This document shows positions 55,658 to 64,000 of a stretch of 64,000 nt of DNA, piece after piece. The translations under genes were made by a program, and so were the position numbers. The notes under the pieces are model-generated. The model did no database searches. It saw nothing but the letters and a program-made list of their open reading frames with translations, and was not told the origin of the DNA. Location: contig OX375877.1 in NCBI GenBank assembly GCA_947359465.1, positions 22,145,235 to 22,209,234 of the forward strand. Reading direction: 5' to 3'. Within the stretch, counting starts at the first letter, position 1. Each line of letters starts with the position of its first letter. Source of the DNA: Metellina segmentata (Eukaryota; Arthropoda; Arachnida; Araneae; Tetragnathidae).

Positions 55658-56344
55658 CAGGGGACCCTCTTAGAACACGGTCGATGTGTGGTGCCGTGTT
55701 ATAAGGAAGTGGTACCGTGTTATAATGAAACCGTTCTATACGAGACAAGGGGGGGAAACCGTGCTAAAGGATAGTTCGTGTTGTATAAAAACCGTGTTAA
55801 GCGAAACTTAGGAATTATATAAAAGGAGAGATTGCGTTCCGTGTAATAAGGAAACTAAAACCGTGTTATACGGAGTTCTAAAAACATAAAAAGTTGATAT
55901 AGTTATTTGCATTTTAAATAAAGTTACATATAAGGGATCATTAAATAATATAAGGAAATTCATATAAGTTTTAAAAAACATTTTAACTATGTATTTAAAC
56001 GTGTGGACGTGTATAGGAGGCAGGCAAAGGCAGGCAGAATAGAACAGAACGGATAGAACAAGACAGACTGACAGAACAAGACAGACAGAACAAGACAGAC
56101 AGAACAAGACAGACAGAACAAGACAGACAGAACAAGACAGACAGACAGGCTGAACAGACAGGCTGGACAGACAAATAGGACAGACAGGTGAAAAAAGTCT
56201 AACGGGTCTCTATTTAACCGTCCAATCGACCGACAGTAGATAAAAATAAAACCGTGCTATAGAGAAACAATTTTCGTGTTATACGAGGGTCGTCACAATT
56301 TTAGTACCGTGTTGTAGGGAATCCTTGGTATAAAGGGTCACCTG
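55658..56344. mobile_element. Tigger/pogo-type MITE with TA target
   Basis: The left end CAGGGGACCCTCTTAGAAC and right end GGTATAAAGGGTCACCTG are inverted, with TA directly outside (55656-55657; 56345-56346). Subterminal copies of ACCGTGTTATA occur at both ends. The centre holds a 14-bp minisatellite. There is no transposase, and the 99-codon minus frame 55808-56107 is not gene-like. Confidence 0.82.
56040..56165. repeat. 14-bp minisatellite (AGAACAAGACAGAC)
   Basis: About five clean units at 56086-56142, with degenerate CAGACAGGCTGGACAGACA-type repeats on both sides. Confidence 0.9.
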
Positions 56345-56356
56345 TACTTGGATACT

Positions 56357-56630
56357 TGATTTGTGGATAGATCCCGGACCGTCGTCAATAACACGTTGGG
56401 TTGCTCTAGTACGACGTTTATTAAAAATTACCAATTCCCGGAACGTCACCCAAAACCCGTTTGGATGTTCTAGTACGACATTAATTGAACTATCTACCTA
56501 GCTGTGCAATTTTGTTTTGGTAATCTTTTTAAAATTAACGTTGTACAAGAGCAACATAACGGGGTATTGTCGACGGTCTGGGATCAATCCACAAAGGGAA
56601 AAATCATAGGACACCGCCAAGTTATCACCC
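56357..56630. mobile_element. Three SINE tail fragments
   Basis: Plus-strand tails at 56357-56430 (GATCCCGGACCGTCGTCAAT) and 56435-56492 (CTAGTACGACATTAATTGAA), then a minus-strand tail at 56520-56630 (TTAACGTTGTACAAGAGCAA). Back-to-back tails indicate repeated insertion at one spot. Confidence 0.8.
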
Positions 56631-57597
56631 CTAGCTGTGCAAAGATAACATGTAAAGCGAGTTGTTCGTTTTTATTTTTATCTTTATTTGGTAAAACGTA
56701 TTGCTTGAAACGAAATGTAAACCAACCAGATGTAAACCAGCCGACAGTGTAAACCAACCAGACGAAGTGTGATGATTTTACATTCACTACCTAAATGATC
56801 TCGTATTATGCGTATCGAAAATGAAGCGAAAAGCCCTTTTCGCGATGTCTGTCGTTTGATCAAATGGACGTAGATCGATCAACTATCACATCAATTTGTA
56901 TTCATTATTTGGAATGTACACTGATAACGCACTGAAATCGTATTCGAAAAACAAGCTCAGTGTCGTTACATCCGAAATACATTAGGAACCAGCAACATTT
57001 AGCCCTTTAGAAAACATCTTTCATAATCCAGCCTTATCTTAAGTCATTTTTTCGACTGATAAGGTAAGGCTGTTTATTGACTAATAGTTACGAGCCAAGA
57101 TTTTTATCTTCTACATTTGGTACCTTTCCGCGTGTATCATTTCTTCTGCTCACAAAGTCATATTCCCCTTTTCGGATGACAAATTCATCTTTTGTTGTGA
57201 TCGGGGTTAGCTGTCAACAAGTCGAACGCCCACACAGTTAAGGCTCGAGAGGTGTAGGCCATTGTGTCGGTGAAGAATGGCGAAGGGCCGACAAGATTAA
57301 TTCGCTGTTGTTGCTTTGAGGCAGCTAACACCTTGGGCCCAACGGTATTGGGTTGTTCAGTGAGCCCAGAAACACGATCTGGCTTTCACATCTGAACAGC
57401 TTAATTTCAACGTTCATCTAAAAAATGGGCAGACTAGGGATTATCGCCCCCAATTTTTCCTCAACAGTATCTAAAAATTCAACTTGCATTTTAATTTTCT
57501 TTTCACCAAATATTTTACTTGGCGTTGTCTGCCTTGTGCTCAAAGCGGCCAAATAAGGAACCTTGTGCCCTAAGACTCAACCAATCTATTTTTAGAA
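56631..57597. other. Unassigned DNA
   Basis: No gene, repeat or element ends were recognised. A short tandem AACCAACCAGATGTAAACCA occurs at ~56725. Confidence 0.4.
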
Positions 57598-57640
57598 TAG
57601 CCTGGAGGTTGTCTCGATGAGGTAGGTCTTCATTCGAAAT
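57598..57640 (+). mobile_element. PB2 MITE left end, cut by the Tc1-like insertion
   Basis: AGCCTGGAGGTTGTCTCGAT then GAGGTAGG matches the PB2 start after its TTAACCC. It stops where the Tc1-like element begins at 57641. Confidence 0.45.
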
Positions 57641-58399
57641 ATACTCTATGACAAAGAAATTTACGCACCAAGCAGTCGTCCGATTGCGATAAAAATGGAT
57701 GGATGTGAATAACATACATAGAAAAACAAACGATTCAAATTTCAGAACTATTGAATGATTTATTTCAGAGTTTGACCGTTACAAAGGGAGAAAATCAATA
57801 AGGCGTTGGTCCATCTCTGGATGGATCAACCTGGATGCGTCACCCGACGTGGCATGATTGAAAAAGTTCACTGCAGAATTTCTTGCCAAATTGTCTCCAA
57901 CTGTCGGGCTATATGGTCAGCATTCCGGAATGGTTGCAATCACCTTCCCATAACGTCCCAAAGTTGCTCTATGAGATAAAGAGAGATCAGACCTAGCTAG
58001 CCAAGGAAGTGTTAGGAAAGCTTGAAGACAATTCATAACAACAAGTGCCGTGTGCAACCGGGCATTGTCTTGTTGAAAAGTAATTCCGGGATGTCGCAAA
58101 AGGAACAGTAACTCAACCGGTCGTATAATGTCGTCTACGAACCGCTGTGCTGTAAGTGTGCCAGAAATGACTACCAAAGGGCTATGACTCCAAAGAAGAT
58201 GGCATCCCAGATCATAACGCCCAGTGGCGTGCGATAATAAGGGCAGGATCCCCACGCTACCCTGGACGTCTCCATACAGGATACAGTTGGAAACGGGACT
58301 CGTCACTAAAGACTATACGTCCCCAGTCAGCACTGTTTCAAGTGGATAAAGCCCTGCCAACTCCTTCTTGATACGCCGATTTTTTGTTAGAGTGTATAT
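57641..58399 (-). mobile_element. Internally deleted Tc1-like element (family T2), copy 2
   Basis: Ends ATACTCTATGACAAAGAAAT (57640) and TTTTTGTTAGAGTGTATAT (58381-58399) are inverted and match copy 1 at 16207-16852. It is slightly longer than copy 1 because a different part of the transposase is kept. Confidence 0.82.
57830..58340 (-). pseudogene. Tc1-like transposase core remnant (family T2)
   Basis: Reverse-strand translation gives LVVISGTLTAQRFVDDIIRP, FLLRHPGITFQQDNARLHTA (intact second Asp block) and NCLQAFLTLPWLARSDLS. A frame shift falls at the third acidic block, where the SPIEQ motif is disrupted, then GRYGKVIATIPEC. The DNA-binding part is missing. The open frame 57917-58306 covers the best-preserved part. 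Confidence 0.9.
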
Positions 58400-58440
58400 T
58401 CACCAGATTTCGTCATTTGTGCATCAAAATGACGAATCTT

Positions 58441-58512
58441 TACTTTTGGGATCGGTCCCGACCATCATTAATAGCCCCTTATATTGCGTACAATGTGACG
58501 TTAATTCAACTA
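58441..58512 (+). mobile_element. SINE tail fragment
   Basis: TGGGATCGGTCCCGACCATC, then GTACAATGTGACGTTAATTC. Diverged. Confidence 0.65.
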
Positions 58513-58572
58513 CCTGACTTTATTCACCCAAACCAGTATTTTTTTATGCCGTTCTATTTATTATTATCATTA

Positions 58573-59270
58573 AGGCTAGGCCTCCACTTGCGATTTCTAT
58601 AAAAATCGCTGCCGCAGAAAAAATCTACAAGATGTACACACTGCGATAGATAAATCGTTGAATTAGAACAGTTTTCAAATGGATTGAACCAATGGAACAT
58701 TGAAACTACTTGTGAGATCTCTCTTTTGCTTCTGGAGAAAAATAAACGTAGGAATCATCGTTATATTGGGTACATCCAATAACAAGTCAAAGATTATTGA
58801 AAATTTTGTGAGCACCCTGCAACGTTTTTCCAGTATTACCGAATGACAAAAAGTAGTTTTGATGAACTGTTGGGAATAATTGTGGGTCCATCAATAACAA
58901 TATTTAGTTTCTTTAAATTCTTCTTTTCATTTTTTTTAAATAAGTAACTCAGAATCAATTACTATTAGTATTCGTCCACCATCACCTCCGGTAGATTCGT
59001 TGTCAGACATTTTAGACACGTATTTGCAGTGTTTCAAACAGAGACCACAACAAGAATGCTTCAGAACTGCGACTAAACTATCGCAAGTACGTGCATGTCC
59101 ATGCCTGTCTGTGTGATTCATTGGGTAGAGCGACAGTAGCGTCGCAGCGAAAATAGGACCAGTTGCAACCTTTTAATCGCTGCGATTGTTTAATCTCAAG
59201 TTTGTGCACTTGTATTTAAAACAATGAGTTTTATTTTTGCGACTACAAATTGCAAGTGAAGGCCTTGCCT
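58573..59270. mobile_element. PIF/Harbinger-type element, deletion derivative
   Basis: The left end AGGCTAGGCCTCCACTTGC and right end GCAAGTGAAGGCCTTGCCT are inverted. Subterminal GCGATTT...AAATCGC palindromes lie near the left end. The inside carries a Harbinger transposase fragment. The expected 3-bp target duplication was not evident, so the exact outer boundaries are uncertain. Confidence 0.7.
58747..58899 (+). pseudogene. HARBI1-like transposase N-terminal fragment
   Basis: Frame-shifted translation gives RRNHRYI, WVHPITSQR, then HPATFFQYYRMTKSSFDELL and GIIVGPSI. The YWVHPI and FFxYFRMxxxxFDELL...GPxI order is the conserved start of PIF/Harbinger transposases. The DDE catalytic part is missing and there is a stop after KIL. 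Confidence 0.8.
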
Positions 59271-59714
59271 GATGCTTGTGTTTTCATCGGAAATTTACCG
59301 GTATTGAGAATTTCAGTACTGTCTGTCTTCCACGAGAATAGCTCCAGACACAAAGTCTGCTCTGTATGTGAAAACGGATGAAATCCTGTTTACTTATACG
59401 AAAATTCAACTACCTGCACAACACAGCGCTGAGCGATGAATGGTTGTGTAATAATTCTCATCCGCCGATTAATTATTCAAGGAAAGATGAAAAGCGAAGG
59501 AGGGACGATGGAAATCACGGCTTCGTTTATTTATTAATGTAACAATTCCTATTCCAGATCAAAGGTCTCGCGTGCGCAAGGGAAAAGCGATCCATCACTC
59601 CTTGATTGGAGGGGTCGGTCACCACCGGGCCTTGTTTAGAATGCTGACCGCTCGGTCTGACCTTGTCTGATTGTATTTTGCACCAGGCGCGTGGGATCTC
59701 GTCGGTGCTTTGTT
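59271..59714. other. Unassigned DNA
   Basis: No gene, repeat or element ends were recognised. Confidence 0.4.
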
Positions 59715-59870
59715 TCTTGGATCAAAATAAATCGATTTTTGAAAAAGAAATAAATCGATTTCTTGAGACAAAATAAATCGATTTCCTAAAAACATCGATT
59801 TTTTTTAGGCAAAATAAATCGATTTTCTAAAAAGAAACAAATTGAATTTTTGAGATAGAATAAATCGATC
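59715..59870. repeat. ~30-bp tandem repeat around AAATAAATCGATTT
   Basis: Six or seven units of AAAATAAATCGATTTTC with A-rich spacers (TTGAAAAAGA, TTGAGACA, CTAAAAAC). The ATCGAT core is palindromic. Confidence 0.88.
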
Positions 59871-59947
59871 TAGCTCTATTGCTGTGGTTTCTAAGGAATT
59901 GTGAAGTTTTATTCCGTTGAAAACGTTCTATATTTTGCAGATCGTTT

Positions 59948-60130
59948 ACAATCCTAGTGGTTGTCTCAAAGGGGTGTCGAGTCATTGGAAAACTGGTAAG
60001 ATCTTTATGGACGAGTTATCTCGTCACTAGAAGAAAACTGACCTTATCTTGATTTCGTAATCATTACAAAAATTGACAATGTCTTGATGCCGGTATCAAA
60101 CGAGAAATTCGAATGCAAAAACCACCTTAA
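59948..60130 (+). mobile_element. TTAA MITE, family PB2, copy g (diverged)
   Basis: CCTAGTGGTTGTCTC, then GGACGAGTTATCTCGTCACT, AGAAGAAAACTGACC and AATTGACAATGTCTTGATG match copies a and e. Both ends are decayed. Confidence 0.55.
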
Positions 60131-60136
60131 GGACAC

Positions 60137-60212
60137 GAATTGTGTGTGTGTGTGTAGTGTGTAGTGTGTGTGTGTAGTGTGTGTGTAGTGTGTGTGTGTG
60201 TGTGCGCGCGCG
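60137..60212. repeat. GT/AGTGTG microsatellite
   Basis: Runs of GT broken by TAGTGT, ending in GCGCGCGC, a potential Z-DNA-forming stretch. Confidence 0.97.
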
Positions 60213-60298
60213 AAGGAACTCATTATTAACATTTAAAACCTCCTAATTTAGTTACTAAACTCGACCATAATTACGTGACTCAACTTCAAACTCGTAGG

Positions 60299-60598
60299 TA
60301 ATGGTAATTGTAATTTTAGTTAACGTCAACGTCGTACTAGAGCAACACAACGGGCTATTGACGACGGTCCGGGATCAGTCCCTTAAGGGAAAGATCCGAG
60401 GACAACACCTGGTAATTTTGAACCACGGTCAAATGACGAAGCAACACCTCAGCTGGCACCCCACTCTCCAAACTTCCACACCAACCCAACGTGAGGACTC
60501 TCGGCCACGACAGATTTAAGGTGCACCAGCCGCCTCTACACCATACGTTTACAAACATCCATGCCCGGACCCGGATTCGAATCAGGAACCTTCCTATC
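60299..60598 (-). mobile_element. SINE, 5'-truncated, 13-bp target duplication
   Basis: TCAAACTCGTAGG (60286-60298) and TCAAATTCGTAGG (60599-60611) flank it. The reverse strand starts inside the head (GATAGGAAGGTTCCTGATTC; B box GATTCGAATCC), so the A box is missing. The body and tail are complete, with a 6-bp internal duplication AACGTC in the tail. Confidence 0.93.
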
Positions 60599-60755
60599 TC
60601 AAATTCGTAGGAGTTATGCTTGATTGTGTTATGAAATCAGGTACTACTTTCAGTAAAATTCAGAGGTGTTGATTATTTCTCATGATCTAGCCGCTGCTAG
60701 ACCAAATTCAGCAAATCATTTGTCTTAACAGAAATAATTGTACCGTCAGGATTCT

Positions 60756-60847
60756 GGAACAAGTCTGACCTTTAATAATCACATTTTTTTCCCTTTGTTC
60801 AAAAAACAAGAAAACAGGAAAGAATGTGATTATTAAAGGCGTGTTCC
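60756..60847. repeat. Inverted repeat, ~35-bp arms
   Basis: GACCTTTAATAATCACAT (left) pairs with ATGTGATTATTAAAGG (right), and GGAAC pairs with GTTCC outside. The loop is ~20 bp. It is likely a fold-back remnant. Confidence 0.85.
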
Positions 60848-60852
60848 TTTGC

Positions 60853-63599
60853 AATTAGAACAAACTGAAAAGATTTTTAACGCTTCAGTAAATTGTTCAC
60901 ATAGCAATCTATACAAAATAAAGCATGACATAACTCCTAAAAATCGGAAAAATAGTTTTTGGCCAAGAAATCGGGTCTTTTTTGTGATGCGCGATCCGGA
61001 ACTAGCTTCGTCTTTTCATCATGATTGGGAAAGAAAAAGCGAACTTGGGCCCTGGGTGACTGACCACCTAAGGAAACAATAAATTGCCGAGGTGGCGCGT
61101 GTTGTAAATCGCACTTGAGTAGTGTACGATCAACTGTAGCGAGCGATTTGATCAGCAGCTTTACCTCGTATGACAGGGACAGTATAAATGAATACATCCA
61201 CCAGATCTCACGAACAGGGTCGCGCTGCTCAAAACGCCTCGCGTGACACCCACTTACGGAATTACTTTAAGCATAAACGGGGAAACGTTCTCCATTTATA
61301 CGAGAACGGAAATCGTCTAACACTGGTTGCATTCGGCAAATGATTATATTGATTGTCAATGTCTTCAAATGTCAAATTTTAAATGTTCAAGTAGGTAATC
61401 AAATCTTTTGTTTTCTGAAATTTTCTAATGTTTTTTAGCTTTGTCACTTTTGAAATTATAATTCGATATGTATATGTGCGAATATGAGAAATGGCTATAA
61501 CAGTGATGAAAGAACACTATTTTATATTTTCGCATTTTGTTTAAAAGGTTACTCAATAGAATATTATTTTAATGCATTTAAGTTAAAGAATATAACATAA
61601 TGATTTCTGTACTTGCAAAAATTTGTTTGTAGAGAGTATAGAAATGAGAAATCAACTTTTGTATGGGGCTCAAAGCCTTTCTTATGGTACGTCTGTGTCT
61701 GTACGAGGGATTAAATCATTCTCTAATCGTTTGGAGAAGAAAATATTTATAGATGATATAAGGCTCAAAATATATATAAAACATTTATCAACATACTTAA
61801 TTAGATAAATATCGTATAAATTCGAATCAACTATATTAAATATTTTTTATAGTTATGAATTGAATTAAGTCAATCAATAAATCTACGGTAAATAGCAGGA
61901 GGAGAAAACTTTATCAATTATAAAGAAATAAATTTTCGTGCGCCTGTAAGTTGATTGAAATCTGAATGCGCGTTTACGGATCAAAACTGGTAATAAACAC
62001 CATTTAGTTATTTCATTTGCAGTTTCTTTCCAAACACATGTACAGTTAATGCATATGAAAAAATCATCCTGAATGTGTAAGTGAATTTATATTCAACAGA
62101 CATAAAATAATATCGTCTAGACGTGGTACAATATGACCTCATTTGATATACTGATTTTTTATCTTACCATACTTTTAGAGAATTCTTTCGAAAACTGTCA
62201 AACCTTTGAAAGATTTATAAATTTTAATTCCATCATGCTTTTATGTGCAATGAATGCTTAATTTTTAGAAATTCTTACAATCAGTTTTAAAAATAACTCA
62301 TTTTAAATCCCTAATGACATTTCAATGAGGTGGTGCTGCCCTCTCTGAATAGTATTTCAAACTATAAAAAAAAGCAATCTGTTTTCCAGCATACGTACTG
62401 GTGCTGCCATCTAGTAAGAAATAATAATATCTGTAACTAATACAAAGAATATAAAAAAGATTACTTCTTATTAGGTATACATTTTAAATGTTCAGTAATA
62501 GTATAATAACTTATGATACATATATTTTAGAACATAGAAGATATCAATAAATTTACAATTTTTTTCTCAAGGTGAACGAAGTTAACGCTTTCACTTGAAA
62601 ATTCCTTAATTTACTCTAGTATTTCCTGTATTTAAAACAAGATTATTTATAATGTGAATCTAATGCGCCACAAGTCACGTGACTGAGAAATTTGTAATGA
62701 GATCAATTATTTCGATTTCATGTTTTCTTTCTATCGTATGCTTATTGAAATCTCTATAACAGAAACTGTAATGAAGTAGTCTTAGCTTTCATTCATAGAA
62801 TGTGGATGGATTAAAAACAAGTGTCGTAATCTAGTTATCCTTTCCCGAGTTTCTTTTTTAATTTTTAAATACACATTTATACATATTCGAACCATATAAT
62901 ATGAATTTCATTAGTACGTAAAAATAAGCTGAATGCTAACACACTTTAAAAAATCATTTTCAACAATAGTATATGTACTGAAGATAAAAACAAATGGCAT
63001 CAAAATTGTACCAAAATTGCACTAAAATCGTTTTTATTCTTTAACTGTATCAATATTTGATTAATGACTGTTTATTTTGTTCTACAAAATGTTTACTTAG
63101 TTGTAAAATACTTTGATTGAAGATGTACAAAATTTTGGTTACAAAATATTCGAAAACGACGTATTGAATAAATAAAGTAGCCCAATATTAGTTCCTTATT
63201 CCCCTTTACAAAGTACAATCTTCCCATGTATAGTGACAAAAATTTTCTTTCGTTTTTAGATATCTTAATGAGGAATACAGGTAGGTTTCTATGAGTTTAT
63301 GATATACATTAACCATATATCATAACGTTTCAAAACTATCTAACAGATGGCAGCACCTAATATTATACCTGGAATATTCGATGTTATTTTCAAATGAGGG
63401 CCGTCTTTTAAGATGTCTTTTCAACATTCTTTCCATGCCTTCTCATGTTTTTAATCAATATATGAACTTAAGACACACCCAGCTGGATTGAATAACAAAA
63501 CAATAACGTCACTGTAACCTTCATGTAAACTAATTATGAGATTTGTGCTGTTTTAAAAAGAATTAACTTTTTAATAGTGGGCAATGGCTAGTTACATAG
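60853..63599. other. Long AT-rich stretch, no gene recognised
   Basis: Reading frames are short. GGTGCTGCCATCT (62401) and AGATGGCAGCACC (63345) are a 13-bp inverted pair about 950 bp apart, possibly MITE ends. A third GGTGCTGCCCTCT occurs at 62333. Confidence 0.4.
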
Positions 63600-63660
63600 T
63601 TGGATGAACGTCGTACTGGAGCAACAACTCAACAACTGGACTATTGATAATGGTTTGAAA
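63600..63660 (-). mobile_element. SINE tail fragment
   Basis: TGAACGTCGTACTGGAGCAA, then ACTATTGATAATGG, match the reversed SINE tail. Confidence 0.65.
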
Positions 63661-63688
63661 CCATATTATTAAAAAAAAAATGAAACTT

Positions 63689-63793
63689 GTAATGAGGACA
63701 TCGATTAGAGGAATTTTTAACATCACTTTAGGTACACATGTACTGTATTCCTAAAGTAATGTTACAAATTCCTCTAATCGATGTACTCATTAC
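63689..63793. repeat. Hairpin-forming inverted repeat, 44-bp arms
   Basis: GTAATGAGGACATCGATTAG and the rest of the left arm (63689-63732) pair with the right arm (63750-63793) with four mismatches and a 17-bp loop. It is preceded by ten A's (63671-63680). It is probably a small fold-back MITE and could form a precursor-miRNA-like RNA hairpin if transcribed. Confidence 0.9.
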
Positions 63794-64000
63794 ATGTTCA
63801 ATTTTTTGGACCCACAGAAGAATATCATCTCTTCACAGAAAAAGCCTTCCATGAGCTATCTAATGAAATCGTATTTGATAAACATACAGTTCGTAATCCC
63901 TGTTAAATCTCTATACTGTTAAATGCGTTAGTGTAAGCGGGGGGAAGTGTTGTCTCCAAAATACTGTAGAGGGTGTTGTGTGAACACGTGGGTGGCATTC
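63794..64000. other. Nothing recognised
   Basis: No feature was seen before the window ends. Confidence 0.5.

Overview
The window reads as gene-poor, AT-rich eukaryotic (metazoan) DNA made almost entirely of transposable elements and tandem repeats. No convincing host protein-coding gene, tRNA, rRNA or CRISPR array was found. The mix of Tc1-like, pogo/Tigger, hAT, PIF/Harbinger, TTAA-flanked piggyBac-type and Helitron-like DNA elements, a Mutator-like transposase of the kind common in arthropod protein sets, and a tRNA-headed SINE fits an arthropod genome. A chelicerate is plausible but not proven from sequence alone.

Region 1-9 kb: an uninterrupted Tc1-like transposase reading frame runs off the left edge on the minus strand. 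It is followed by a TTAA-flanked MITE (2.3-3.0 kb), a ~600-bp TA-flanked MITE (3.2-3.8 kb, with a reversed sister at 31.8-32.4 kb), an internally deleted Tc1-like element with both inverted ends (4.7-5.3 kb), a truncated Tc1-like transposase (6.5-7.3 kb) and a Mutator-like transposase pseudogene (7.3-8.2 kb). Region 9-21 kb: a decayed ~460-bp tandem array, a 13-bp minisatellite, a LINE fragment, a fold-back element, another deleted Tc1-like element, a TTAA MITE with a perfect 24-bp-arm palindrome, and an old tandem duplication with a SINE inserted in one copy.

Region 22-35 kb: two hAT-type non-autonomous elements with 8-bp target duplications and arrays of the palindrome ACATCGATGT; a pogo/Tigger element with a truncated CENP-B-like transposase; several copies of a second TTAA family carrying CGAGATATCTCG motifs, one with six 76-bp units; and a Helitron-like element that interrupts a tandem repeat and carries a sequence matching the histone mRNA 3' stem-loop. 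Region 35-44 kb: full-length and nested SINEs, then a 4.2-kb satellite whose first 3,085 bp are exactly five 617-bp dimers. The satellite starts inside a TTAA MITE and appears to have been born from it.

Region 44-64 kb: minisatellites, a ~171-bp satellite, a GC-richer island with three CACGTG boxes, SINE clusters with 12-13-bp target duplications, a second Helitron-like insertion with a recoverable empty site, a Tigger-type MITE, a second Tc1-like relative of the 16-kb element, a PIF/Harbinger remnant, and several fold-back sequences. The elements interact mainly by nesting: SINEs sit in SINEs and MITEs, and Helitron-like elements sit in tandem repeats. This gives relative ages and exact insertion boundaries.
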